This document shows, piece after piece, positions 1-10,900 of a stretch of DNA of 64,000 nt (the first letter of the stretch is position 1; each line of letters begins with the position of its first letter). The translations under genes and the position numbers were made by a program. Source of the DNA: Aplectana chamaeleonis (taxonomy: Eukaryota > Nematoda > Chromadorea > Rhabditida > Cosmocercidae); NCBI GenBank assembly GCA_029168955.1, contig JAPDOI010000157.1:620001-684000 (forward strand), read 5' to 3'. The notes under the pieces were generated by a model. It was not told where the DNA came from. It searched no databases and worked only from the letters and a program-made list of their open reading frames with translations.

Positions 1-549
1 TCTACTTTCGCGAAGTTTCGGCATAACTCGTTTCGCTCGCATATCACAACAGAGCGCGTTGAAGAACCCGTAACTTTTCATAAAGTTCAACAACACAACA
101 AAAGAAGTTTCGAGAGAGTTCATCCTCGCATTGCTCGCTTTCTCAAAGTGCTTAGTGCGAGTCGTAAACAGGCGAACCCGAGATAATTACTTTCATCTTC
201 ACAGACTCATGCTCACAAAGAGCTGCAAGAGTTTGCCGCATCGTTCCTTGAAATAGCATTAATATTAAACTGACATATTGATTTGTGTGCCGTTCAGGGT
301 ATTGCAGATGGTGAAACTGCAGAATTTTTCTGAGGATTTCACAGACCGCAAAATGGTGTCAGTGGCAAGAGTTCGTTAGTAACTGCGATACACTGATTTC
401 TTTTGTACGTACTCTTTCGTAGTTTCTGCAAGTGTTTCGAACGTCGCCGAAGAGGCCCATTAGCAGTAAGACTGAACAAAGTTTTTAAAAATTTTTGAAT
501 AGGAAACTTGTAAAGTCTAACAAAATTGCTTGCCTGAAGAAGGGTGATT
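1..549. other. No gene recognised
   Basis: No open frame of note, RNA gene or clear repeat boundary was seen here. The stretch begins with Phe/Arg-codon-like 'tttcgc' runs that resemble parts of the short palindromic repeats elsewhere, but no paired end was found within the window. Confidence 0.4.
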
Positions 550-1430
550 AGTAAGTCGCCATCATGGAGACAGACAAAGCAGATCTGCTAGCTGACAAAT
601 TTTGTGGTTTATGGAAAAGTCAGTAACTCATTCCCTCTGTCTCGCCCTGTAATCGAGTTCCCGATGAGCGATCTCCCATTTTTTGAACTTGATGTAATAT
701 CTGAAGTCCTCCGAAAGTTGCCTATTTCAATGTCTCCAACACCTAGTTGCATACCAACAGTTCTTATGAGGAACATTGTGCATGTAACATGTAATTGCCG
801 GTTCTCTGGCTTATCTTTTCAATCGAGTCATTTGGTATTCTGATGAGCCACAAAGGTGGAAACAATCCTTTGTGGCACCTTTGTTGAGAAAAAGCCTTCT
901 CAAACAAAGGACAACTACAGGCCAGTGACTGTGACCGGGATCATGCTTTCAGCGAAGAGCGACGCGACGCAATGTTTGCCATCAATATCGAACCAAAATC
1001 GATATGTCTGATATACACTGTCGCTGTCGCTGGCCGCGGAATGTATGATCCCGGCCTATCAGGCCGATCTTCTGCCGAAATTCTAAAAAGACTAAAAAAC
1101 ACATTGTAATCTACCTGGATAGAAATTCCGTCATTCCCGAGAATCAACATGGGTTTCTCGCCGGAAGGTCTGTAGAAAAAGGTTGCTGGACTGTACAAAT
1201 GACTGGAGTGAATAAGTAGAGTCTAAGGCAGTGTGTGATGTGATTTATCTGGATTTTTCTAAGGCATTGGACAGGGTGGACCCCATAAACTTATGCTGAA
1301 GCTAGAGAAATCAAGGTTGCATCCATTGGTATGAGGGCGGATAAAAAACTGTCTGAGTGGTCGTAGCTTCCAGGTTGAAGTGAGGTTCAGTTTCTCTTCC
1401 AGCAGGTCTGTCAGGATCGAGCAAAGTTCC
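550..1430 (+). pseudogene. CR1/jockey-type reverse transcriptase relic
   Basis: Translated in pieces across several frames, this stretch gives the usual order of a CR1-like reverse transcriptase. There is a 'LADKF' pre-RT segment near 585, 'LRKLPISMS' near 705, 'DNYRPV' near 910, 'ILKRL' near 1081, 'QHGFLAGRS' near 1150, 'IYLDFSKAL' near 1245 and 'CLSGRSFQVEV' near 1350. Stops and frameshifts are dense, so it is a fossil. A small palindromic insertion (about 943-1060) interrupts it between the 'YRPV' and 'ILKRL' blocks. The catalytic YADD region is not reached: the relic is cut by the TTAA MITE that starts at 1435. The protein family is assigned from motif order; the exact clade is uncertain. 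Confidence 0.6.
943..1060. repeat. Small palindromic insertion inside the RT relic
   Basis: The ends read GGGATCAT and ATGATCCC, and the inside is GC-rich with a 'gctgtcgctg' motif. That motif recurs in the element at 62624-62901. It sits where the RT reading would otherwise be continuous, which fits a MITE-like insertion. Exact ends are uncertain. Confidence 0.4.
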
Positions 1431-1434
1431 TTAA

Positions 1435-1919
1435 AGGCAGTGTCCACGATAAAAACCATGTCTGTTTTTTTGGTGGAGATCGGCAGCTGCGGGGCCTAGC
1501 TCAACCCTAACGTTGAAAAAACTAAGAAAAATGAGCTCGGAACGGTCCCCTACGGCCCCAAAGTTGGACACCCATCAGCTCGTCACCCCCAGATGCACTT
1601 TCCACGCCCACTGACGTGAATAAATGAATGCTCGAGAATGTGAGATGAGCGATAGTTTCCGAACAATAGCACCGTTCTTCCCTTTATTCCCAACTTCTCT
1701 CTTTACTCAGGTCAGCTGGCATACATCGGCTGCAAGAGACGGAAGTTACAAGCCTCGGACAACTCGTCCACCATGCTTCCTTAGCTCAACTTTTGAGGGA
1801 CCATAACTCCGTTCCCAGAAGGTCTTGTACGATTCCAAAAACACCATTGGAATCAGCATTGGACCGTCTATCAGATAGGCGGAAAAGCAGGAAAACGATT
1901 CTTATCGTGAACACTGCCT
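1435..1919 (+). mobile_element. TTAA MITE, family A
   Basis: Non-autonomous element of about 485 bp with terminal inverted repeats AGGCAGTGTCCACGAT and ATCGTGAACACTGCCT. The left flank is TTAA (1431-1434); the right flank is TTCA, a mutated TTAA. It has no transposase. The core carries a segment shared by all family A and B copies ('cttccctt...ttactcaggtcag'). It abuts the next element at 1924 across one shared 4-bp site. Confidence 0.8.
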
Positions 1920-1923
1920 TTCA

Positions 1924-2384
1924 AGGCAGCATACACGCTCGTGAACGTGATTGAGATAACTACGGAAATAGAATTTTATGGCTCAGATTACAACGCCTAC
2001 GCATTTTGAAGCGTCAAAAACGACCCACAATGCCGCTACATGAGTTAGAAGTTGGCCCCGACCTGTATTTTCACGCCCCCCGTTTTTGAGATTTTCCTGC
2101 AACGCAAGATTGCTGGGTCATATTCACCATCGGTACTGCTGGTGGATTACCTAACAAGTGAACCATACACGTCTCTGACGGCGAAGATGACCCAGCAACC
2201 CTGCGTTGGAGGAAAAGGGCAAATACAGGGGGCGTGAAAATACAGGGCGGGACCAACTTCTAACTCGTGTAGCGGCATTGTGGGTCGTTTTTGACGCTTC
2301 AAAATGCGCAAGTGTTGTAATCCAAGGCATACCATTCTATTTCCGTAGTTATCTCAATCACGTCTACGAGCGTGCATGCTGCCT
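1924..2384. mobile_element. TTAA MITE, palindromic family D
   Basis: This 461-bp element is almost entirely self-complementary. The left half, starting AGGCAGCATACACGCTCGT, is mirrored by the right half, ending with GAGCGTGCATGCTGCCT. Both strands therefore give similar spurious small frames. It shares the TTAA-like site 1920-1923 with the element on the left and TTAA 2385-2388 with the element on the right. Confidence 0.8.
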
Positions 2385-2388
2385 TTAA

Positions 2389-2951
2389 ACGCAGGGGTCG
2401 CAATAAAATATGCTTGTCTTCTTTTCTGCTCTGAAACCTTTTCTGGATTCGGAGTAGTAGGATCTAAAAGAAAAACTCGTGAAATACCCCTTGTCCTGGG
2501 CTTAATTTGGAGCCTGAACTTCGCTGTCTTTTGATGGTGGACGAGCCCACTCCACACCATCGGCGTCGATGATCTCTTTAATCAAGAACATCAGCTGGCT
2601 TGGAATTGGAATTCAATCAATGAACAATAGCCTCCGGTAGAATCTGCTCGATCCTCGTCGGGTCAAATTTTGAATGAAGGGCTTGTTTCTATTTTTCAGC
2701 TGTTTTTTATTAGGTAAATTTGCATCTATTTCTGGCAGTGAACGTCAATGATTTTTGACTGCTCACCACGAAACTGCGCTATTTCTGGGCGGGGCTGTGC
2801 ACGTGTGCACGAATTGGAAACTCAGGATCCTAATTACTCTGTTTATAGCTCGTTTCATGCCGCGTAACCTTCGTGGTCTTTTAGCCCTTTGCTAATCAAA
2901 CTGGTTTTCATGGTTTGTTCCACAACTTTTTTTTCATCGCGACCACTGCCT
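2389..2951 (-). mobile_element. TTAA MITE, family C, diverged
   Basis: Reverse-oriented, older copy of the family best preserved at 60431-60977. The left end is ACGCAGGGGTCGCAATAAAA and the right end is CATCGCGACCACTGCCT followed by TCAA. Shared internal blocks include the 'gtgcacgtgtgcac' palindrome near 2799 and the 'tggtggacgagccc' block near 2535. No coding content. Confidence 0.65.
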
Positions 2952-2955
2952 TCAA

Positions 2956-3223
2956 AGCAAACCACTCAACGTTTTTCATGTTTGAATCAATGGTTGGGCC
3001 CGCCTGAGAACGTACTTAGAGTTTGTTGGGTCAACGACGCATTAGGCAGCGTCCATACTTTGCGAGAGCGCGCGATTACGCAAAATCGATGGTCGTCACT
3101 AACACACGATTTGCTAGCCGCTGACGGGCGCTTACACTCGCTATTGCGCGCTCACACCCGCTTTCGCTCGCTCACGCCCACTCCGGGAAAGAATCAGCAA
3201 GTGTCAAGCTTATTACTCTGTCC
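2956..3223. mobile_element. Family E-like MITE fragment
   Basis: The sequence after TCAA (AGCAAACCACTCAACG) and the 'tgggcccgcctgag' block resemble the family E element at 57528-57980. The right half is diverged into 'cgctcacgcc' repeats. It ends at the TTAA shared with the family A copy at 3228. Confidence 0.45.
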
Positions 3224-3227
3224 TTAA

Positions 3228-3703
3228 AGGCAGGGTCCACGATAAATTTCGTCCTCGGTTTTTGGCGGGAAATCGAAAGTTCACGGTCTCATCGGAGCAC
3301 TGGGTCGAAAGAACGAACGAAAACGAGCCCGAAAAAAGCTCCATACGGCTCAGAAGTCCGCTCGCGCTAGCCCTTCCGCTCGCGGTCGAGCTTCTCGACG
3401 TGAACGAAGGAACACTCGAAATCGCGAAATGAGCGATGGTTTCCGATCAAAAGCCCCGTTCTTCCCTTCATTCTCGACTTCTCTCTTTACTCAGGTCAGC
3501 TCGCGTACATCGGCTGCAAAAGACGGAAGTTACAAGCCTCGGAAAACTCGTCCACAATGCTTCTCTAGCTCATTTTTGGAGAGACCATAACTCCGTTCCC
3601 AGAAGGTCGTGTACGATTTCAGAGACATCGTTGGAATCAGCATGGGACCGTTTTCAAGACAGGCTGAAAAACAGAAAAACGATTTTTATCGTGGATACTG
3701 CCT
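3228..3703 (+). mobile_element. TTAA MITE, family A
   Basis: 476 bp with ends AGGCAGGGTCCACGAT and ATCGTGGATACTGCCT. TTAA is at 3224-3227 on the left and 3704-3707 on the right; the right site is also the left site of the next element. The internal core matches the 1435-1919 copy. Confidence 0.8.
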
Positions 3704-3707
3704 TTAA

Positions 3708-4184
3708 AGGCACAGTTCGAGCTCAGGGGCGAAATCTAAGATTCCCACACAATTGTGAAGTAGACCCACCCTATATAAACCCTGCCAAATGTCAGCTCTC
3801 GAATCCTCCGAATAAGCGAGATATAGGGGGAAGCCACCCTGGGGCGCTCATACCAAGAAGCCACTTTGGCACGCCCCTTTTACGATCTTTCGAGCTCAAC
3901 AACGGCGAGATGATCGATGGTTTCCGAATGTAGCCCCGTTCTTCCCTTCATTCTCAGCCTCTCTCTTTATTCAGGTCGGTTCGCCTACATCGATTGCAAA
4001 TTACGTAAGTTACGAGCCTCGGACAACTCGTCCACCATCCTTCCGTAGCACAATTTTCGAGGGGCTATAACTTCGTTCCTAAGGGGTCTTATACGATTTT
4101 GGACACATCATTGGAATCGGCGTGAGACCGTTCTCAAGATAGGCAGAAAAAAACAGAAAACGATTTTAAGGTTGAACTGTGCCT
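3708..4184 (+). mobile_element. TTAA MITE, family B
   Basis: 477 bp with ends AGGCACAGTTCGAGC and GGTTGAACTGTGCCT. Its middle shares the 'cttcccttcattctc' core with family A, but the termini differ, so A and B look like related non-autonomous derivatives. TTAA is shared at both sides (3704-3707 and 4185-4188). Confidence 0.8.
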
Positions 4185-4188
4185 TTAA

Positions 4189-4684
4189 AGGCAGCAGACA
4201 CGCTCAAAAATGGTATCGATTTTATGACATAAATTAAAGGTTTGGAGCTGGTTGTGTTGGAAACCGACGAAAAAACGGACGAAAACTGTGTGCAAATAGA
4301 GGAATAACGGTAATTTTGTTATGAGGTGAAAGTGGACGAGTTTTACGGCGCGCGGTTGAAACAGCGAATATTAGCAACAAAACGGTTGAGATGGAGAAGC
4401 CAATATACTCCTACAGCGTGTACTGGAACGTTCACCTCGTTGGAAGCATCAAAAACCAGCCAATGGGACCGTATTAGTACTATCAATCTGGACGAGTTTG
4501 TATTCTGGGGCGGGGTTGCAGAAGCTCAGTGGCGGGGTTGCAGAAATTTTTCGATTTGCATTGCTGAAATTTAGTAGTTTTTACTCATTTTTGACGCTTC
4601 CAACGGCGTGAGAAGTCTACTAGTAGCCATGCGACTTCAGAAACGTAGTTATCTCAACAACTTTTTCGTGCGTGTCTGCTGCCT
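4189..4684. mobile_element. TTAA MITE, family D-related
   Basis: 496 bp with ends AGGCAGCAGACACGCTC and GCGTGTCTGCTGCCT, flanked by TTAA at 4185-4188 and 4685-4688. It is the third of three elements that follow one another with only a TTAA between them. A diverged, twice-interrupted relative lies at about 62165-63418. Confidence 0.8.
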
Positions 4685-4688
4685 TTAA

Positions 4689-5380
4689 AGCATTTAGCCT
4701 TGAGCCTACTTCAAAGCTAATGCCCTCGTATATTATAGTTCGAACACGGCTGTTACAATGCGTGCTAAATGAGGAGCCGAGGATTCGACCTGATTGATTG
4801 ATCACCAACTCAACCGTCGTCGATCGAATCAACAAGAGGCCGAAGGTGTTTCCTTGTATCTCTCTGTGCACCGGGCACCTCTCAGCGCTAGGGAGCGTTG
4901 AAGAGCGCGGAACAGCGAGAGCGCGCTTTCCCATTAGTATTGACGGAGCCTTGTTGGGAAGATATCTTAGATCGAATGCCTCGAATTCCGTCAAAAGAAT
5001 CCATGTGGCATCAAATGAGAAAAGCAAGTAGCTTATCGACTAATGACACATTACCTTTCACTCATTTACGCGATATCACTTTTTGAGAAGCTACAATACC
5101 GCTGCTATCCAAAGGAAAAAATGGGCGATGTTGCCAATGTGGGCAACTAAAGCGTCTTTGGGTCACAACTCGCCTCAAAGTGCTCTCTTTTCAGTTTTGA
5201 AAGGACCAAAACGTTTATCATGTCACAATCTATCCAACTGTATAGAATAATGTCGGAATTTTCCAATGGGGACCCCTTTTAAGATGGAGTTAAATATGAA
5301 TTTGATAATGATCGTAATCCACGTACAAATAAATAAATAAATGATACCACAAGATGACGAGCTCGTTCGGTGAAAAGCAA
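4689..5380. other. Unassigned repeats, including family E-like fragment
   Basis: No gene was recognised. The part from about 4960 to 5100 (from 'gaagatat' to 'gagaagctac') matches the left half of the family E element near 57630-57785, so it is a repeat fragment. A short 'ataaataaat' run lies at 5329-5342. Confidence 0.45.
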
Positions 5381-5387
5381 CTGTAAA

Positions 5388-6282
5388 CGCCACGGCCACC
5401 CGGCTGATCTCGGCTCTAATGGGACCAATCGAGCTGGGACTCGGGCAGTAACTTCATTTTGTGATTTTCTTAAAAATAAGCACTGCACCAGCCCAAGCCG
5501 GAAAACTCGCCTAGTCACCCTTTTCAGAAGCACTAAGTTAAAACTGCGTTTTTTCGCAAATTTGACGCCTTGGCAGACACATTCATCGCTCTTGGTTCGG
5601 CCGCAAAAAGACCGCGATTTAAACTAGGCTCAGCATAGGTTACTTTAAAACTGAAGCCACACGTCTGGAGACATTTGCCGCCGAGCGGCGCCTCGGTTTC
5701 CGAGCGGTTTTTTTCGACCCCTGGTAACCGACGTGCCGTTCTCGGCTCCAATGGGACCAATCGACCTGGGACTCGGGCAGTAACTTTTTGTTGGGATCTT
5801 TTTCCAAACAATATCGATTAATCGCTTAGCGGCACCAGGTATGCCACGGCTACCCGGCTGATCTCGGCTCTAATGGGACCAACAGGGATGAGCGGAGTTC
5901 CGCGTTTCGCGTTCCGAAACCCGCAGTTTCGCGCATTTTTGGCATTCCGCGTTCCGCATTCCGAAAACCGCAGAAAACGCCGCGGAATGCGAAAATATCG
6001 GGTCGTCCGGTAAGTAAGAAAACACTAGATGCTTTCTGAATTTTTCCGCGTTTCGCGTTCCGAAAACCGCATTTCCGCGCATTTTCAGGCGTTTCGCGCC
6101 CGATTTCCGAAACCCGAGAAAAAAAATTTTGTTCCGAAACCCGAAAACCGATTTCCGAAATCTCATATTTTTATTCCGCTCATCCCTGGGGACCAATCGA
6201 CCTGGGACTCGGGGAGTAACTTCATTTTGTGATTTTCTTAAAAATAAGCACTGCACCAGCTCAAGCCGGAAAACTCGCATAA
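5388..6282 (+). repeat. Three copies of a short dispersed repeat
   Basis: A block with 'ggctgatctcggctc', 'atgggaccaatcga' and 'gcactgcaccagc' occurs at about 5388-5522. It recurs in part at 5735-5795, and again at 5850-5882 continued at 6189-6282. The third copy is split by the MITE at 5883-6188. No coding potential is seen. Confidence 0.6.
5883..6188. mobile_element. hAT-type MITE, 306 bp
   Basis: Terminal inverted repeats are CAGGGATGAGCGGA and TCCGCTCATCCCTG. It is flanked by a perfect 8-bp duplication GGGACCAA (5875-5882 and 6189-6196). The CAGGG terminus with an 8-bp duplication is the established signature of the hAT superfamily. The interior is built of 'ttccgcgtttcgcgttccg' type repeats and has no transposase. 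The intact repeat copy at 5388-5522 serves as the empty site. Confidence 0.85.
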
Positions 6283-6310
6283 CTCGCCTTGGTGAATTTT
6301 GTTTTCACTG

Positions 6311-6645
6311 ATGCGACTACAGCTGTGGAACCAGCAAAGGAGAATGTGGTAATGGAATTAATAGATCACCGATAAATCACATCTGATCCGCGAAAGTGCT
6401 TTATACAGCGAAGACTACAGTATACTAACAAGGGAAGCATACGAAGCGTAGGACGGATCTGCCAAAACGACTAGTATCTTTAGTATCTCATAAGGCTCAA
6501 TAGTAAAACTGCGCAGTATTCCGCTCCGAGCTGCAGATTCTAAGGACTCAGAGAGTCGGGGGGTCCGATTCGGCCACGATAGACTTTCTTATTGCGTACC
6601 TAGTCGAGTTGAAAGGAACTTTCGCAGCAGCACGTGCTGCTCCGA
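6311..6645. other. Repeat R-like fragment, no gene
   Basis: The 6450-6530 part ('aaaacgactagtatc', 'caatagtaaaactgcgcag') matches repeat R sequence near 38950 and, in reverse, 43235-43300. Nothing coding was recognised. Confidence 0.4.
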
Positions 6646-6647
6646 GG

Positions 6648-6834
6648 AGCACGTGGCCTGTTCGATAGGACTACGTGGCGCAGAGAGACAAAACTTTTGT
6701 CGCACCCCCATTTCCCACGCGGCAGCACGTGGCCTGTTCGACAGCACTACGTGGCGCAGCGAGGCAAAACTTTTGCCGCACCCTATTTCACACGCAGCAG
6801 CACGTGGTCTGTTCGATAGGACTACGTGGCGCTG
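6648..6834 (+). repeat. Tandem repeat, about 81-bp period, 2.3 units
   Basis: The motif 'cagcacgtgg...ctacgtggcgc...caaaactttt' recurs at about 6647, 6725 and 6798. Short open frames across it are a by-product of the repeat. The CACGTG core also recurs in the repeats near 48030-48780. Confidence 0.65.
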
Positions 6835-7130
6835 GGGCGGGCTCCTACCCCTTCGATGGTAGCGGGTCTCGTCAACAAGGATACTGTCCAAGTCAAGGCC
6901 CGCAGCAGGAGATCACCCCCAAAGCAGTCCGCGGCAAGGACATCACCCTCGCCGCAGTCGACAGCGAGGGAGCTTCCCTCGCTGAGGACCGTGGGGGAGA
7001 CCCCTTAGCGGTTCAAAAATCGTCCAGAAAGTGACTCGGAGTCACCCCCCAGGAGCGCCCCGAAAGGCGGACCGCGCTCTCTATGGGATGGAGTCCCTTA
7101 TATACGTGCTGTGCGGCTGATATGCATCAG
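6835..7130 (+). repeat. GC-rich dispersed block shared with 21296-21440
   Basis: No gene assigned. The segment with 'gcggttcaaaaat' and 'gtgactcggagtcacc' (about 6990-7050) corresponds to 'gcggtcaaaaata' and 'gtgactcgaattcacc' at about 21378-21420. It is followed by a TATA-like 'cttatatacgtgc' near 7097. The two copies probably belong to one repeat family. Confidence 0.45.
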
Positions 7131-7501
7131 GTGAGTTCTGAAGCGATCGATGAACGTGCTCAATCATGGACATTGTGACTCGTTCGTCGTCCAAACTCAT
7201 CGTAGTCGAATCAAAAGCGTATCGTGGCCGAGTGAAATTGCTATGATTGGCGGCACGTGCTTCTCACTTGGACGACGATAAGGCCACGTGGCGCACGAAA
7301 AGTACGTGGCCGTATCGTCGTCCAACCGCTTTGTAGTCGAATCAAAAGCCTATAGTGGCCGAATAGGACCACGCGACTCTCTGAGGAGTTACAAGCTTGA
7401 AAAGGTAGTTTTTTGTGCTTTCTGTACTCCCCAAAAAGCGCAGTAGTCCCGGAAAATACGGGCCTCATAAATGTGTTCAGCGTCTAAAACTATCCCCTTA
7501 A

Positions 7502-7900
7502 AGGCAGGGTCCAGGCAGAATTTCGATTTTGAGATTTGCCGCTAAATCGGTGCTCTTGCTACAGGTAGTCCCAAGGAACATGCGAAAACAGCGTGAAAAC
7601 CGGTCTTCTTCAAGTTATTCCAGCCACTTCCGTTAGCCGATGATCCAGAAAAGTCAGAAAAGTGTGGCCATCGTCCATATTTTAGCGGTTGTCCACGCAT
7701 TCTTCAAAAGTGCTGTGTAATTATCGGTCATTCCAGCCGTGATTATCATGCTGTGAATACCGTAATCCCTGACTTTCAGGCTGTTTTCTCCAGAAATACG
7801 GACTAAGAGTTCGTGAAACGTTCAGTCGATGTTCAGCTATGCCAGCCCAATCTATTTAACCCAAATTTCGGTAGTGTCAAAATTTGACCGGACCTTGCCT
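7502..7900. mobile_element. TTAA MITE in repeat R
   Basis: 399 bp with ends AGGCAGGGTCCAGGC and CCGGACCTTGCCT, flanked by TTAA at 7498-7501 and 7901-7904. The other R copy reads straight through this site at about 39105-39125 ('agccccctggacaaag'), so the insertion post-dates the spread of R. Confidence 0.8.
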
Positions 7901-7981
7901 TTAAGCAAAGTTTGGGTGAAGGCACATACTTTGTCCAGACTGACAGCGCTTTGGACTTACGGATTTTCGATTGGGCATCTA

Positions 7982-10900
7982 CAATACCCGCACTAATTTA
8001 CTCAAAAAAAAAGCAGCAAAAGTCGCGAACTCGCGACTTTTGCGACTTTTCGTCATAACTCGTCCCGAAGTGATCCATTCGAGCAGTGAAGGGCGTATTT
8101 CGAATCAGCATCGAGAGCTCTTTCTTCTGAGCTCTTAAATGTCGTACGGCCAAACAAGGCATATAGGGCTAACACAATCAATCAAGTTGGTGAAAGGAAA
8201 ATTCAAGTATTTTGCGGTTATTTGACGTCATTCCACGTCCACCTCAACAGTATTAACATGATAGACAACAGTTTATTAAACTGTCTGCGGCTGACAGACT
8301 TTTTCTGCGAAATTTCGGTTTTTTGAATTTCTAAACCCGAATATTTCACCATTTCTACAACCACAAGTCTCCTCTTGCTCAGATTTACAGAGAGTAGCAA
8401 TGTTTTCTCATCAACTGTGTCTGAATCCATTCATGGTGGAAAACTTGGAGAGAATTTAGACCGTTAAAAGTGGTTCGCAGCGATTTCAAATGGGCGATCT
8501 TTGAATTCAGCCCTTCCAAGGAGGCCCGTACTCCCTCTCAGGGGCTGGTAATATTTGCAGCTCCTCGCTGTACATGGTAAATAGTTCGGAGAACCACCTA
8601 AGATTTTTTGCCAATTATTCCTTTCAAACTCAAAAACGTGCAGTAATTATCGATAACTTCCATTTGTTTTCCGATGCCTGGCGATCCACGATCAGCCGCT
8701 TCCCGAAATTTAAAATGCTGGTGGTAAGGGCTTTCCAATGGTATAATGTTTGCTTGTTCCGACAAATCCTTCTGTTTCTCAGATCTAAAGAAGTAATTTA
8801 TCGTTAGTCCCTCGCTTTGCGTCCCTGCGTCGCTGTCTCTCCGCGCCCTGCACACCCCCACTTTTGATGGTGTCGAAAGCGCACTGTCTTGCCTGTCTCG
8901 CTCAATGGGCGAAGTCCACGCAAAATGGATCGATTTCCATGGGCAAAGTTTCACTCGGGAGACGACAAGAGCTTGGGTTGAAACAGTAAGAAGAGGGCAG
9001 AAAGGACAGGAAGAGAAACATGAGGGGGAGGTAATTACACGGGAGGTATCCGTGTCATCAATGGGTAGGGGTGGGCTGGAAGGGGATTTACAGGCTATAA
9101 AACGGCGACATTCACATTGTTCCTACGCGTGCTGGTGCGGAGCGGAGGTTAGAGACAGTGAGAGAGCGCAGGACAGACGGAGGCTCAGGCGTCGCGCCTC
9201 GAATGATGTGAATTTCGTTGTTTTATAGAGGGTAACGAGATGCATAGTCCCTAGCTCACCAGCGGCTATGAACAGGTTGAAAAGGAAGTCACTCCAGGGG
9301 TTGTCTATTTTCTTAAAATCAACGCCTCGAATTCAGTGTAGAGTTGAACTTTACGGGTGGTTCCCAAATTATTTGCTCAATCCTACCGCAGCGCTGAACC
9401 ACAACGCGGCGCGGTCGACGCCATGCGATGCTATACCACGCGGTAAGGCCTATTTTAGAGTTACATCGCTGCGCGATGCTGTACTTTCTGTGGGCATCGA
9501 TCCATAACGCGCCGCTCGTCGATTCGCATATGAATCATGAAATCGCGCCGCGCCTCGGTGCAACTCTAAAAACTCCCTAAGTCATTGATATTAATGAGCC
9601 ACGTAGTTAGAATCTGCCAGGCTTTTAAAGAATTATCCTCGAAATTTTTGTTTATGCATGGCGACAAATGGCATAGCGACCACTTGGTCCTTTCTCCCAG
9701 TACGAATATCACGTGCCGCATGATGCAACAACCGTAGTCCGCTATTGCGAACCGCAATTTGGAACTCCGAGAGCAATAGTATGCGAACTCCGAGAGCAAT
9801 AGTAATTCGATTCTATCACACATCTGTCGACATCAAGACTGCGCCCCACGCGGCTCGCGCGGACTTTTGGGTTCAAAATAAATCATTCTTTAATTTTCGG
9901 TCTTCGGACCTTAACCTATTGCTCATTCAGATTGCCGCGCTGCAGAGCAACGCCATGCGGTCGAATTTATGTTACAACGCTTTGTACGGTCACACTTCTT
10001 CGTCGCGTTTTGGAATCGCTACGTCACGTGATTCGAATCTTCCACGCATCTGTCAATATCAAGATTGCGGCGCACGCGGCTTGTCGCGCACGCGACGCGA
10101 CCGCTCGGACGACTACTGGCGTAATCAATTATTTATTCGAACCAAAAACAAAACCGTGAATAGTCGAAGTACGTTCTTGAACGAACTCTCACCAAATTCA
10201 GAGCCGACTTCACTACGTGCTGGCGACGGCGTTATCTGAGGGAAGCGCCTCTCAGGCGGCGTCATGGACGCGACTCACGCCGCAGCAGGGCGTACACGGC
10301 GCGCACTACCATTGAGAACATTTTTCACGGACTGTCAATTGCCTGCCTTGCGGACAAGTTGACTTGGATGAACCTGTACGCAATCTAGAACATTTCTCTC
10401 CGAAACAGAGCTGCGTCGCGTTGCGCTGGAGCTCAACAGTGAGTTGAAGCTCAAAGATGAAAAAAAGGAAAAAATGCTTCATTTTGGAGCCAGAGGTCCG
10501 CGCAAGCGGTCGCGTGTGCGATAAGTAGCGTGCGGCCATTGGATTCGAGGAGTTGATTTTCAGCAAGTAGACATCCCTTGGAGCGACTTCCTTTTCAACC
10601 TGTCTGTAGTCGCTAATGAGCTAGGGACAACCCATCTCGTTGAAACCCCTTCCAGCCTATCCCTACCAGTTGATGACACATATACCTTTACCTCCCCCCT
10701 CATGTTTCTCTTCCTGTTCTTTCTGCCCTCTTCTTACTGTTTCAACCCAAGCTCTTGTCGTCTCCCGAGTGAAACCTTGCCCATGGAAATCGATCCATTT
10801 TGCGTAAACTTAGCTCATCGAGCGATACAGGCAAGACAGTGCGCTTTCGACATCAAAAGTGGGGGTGAGCAGGGCGCGGAGAGTCAGAGGCGCAGAGGCG

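Noticed and set aside
2052..2256. Similar small proteins on both strands
   Set aside because: The palindromic MITE 1924-2384 reads almost alike in both directions; this is structure, not two genes.
8905..9228. 107-codon plus-strand frame
   Set aside because: It lies in the inverted arm of the 3.76-kb TIR element, and the mirrored arm does not preserve it.
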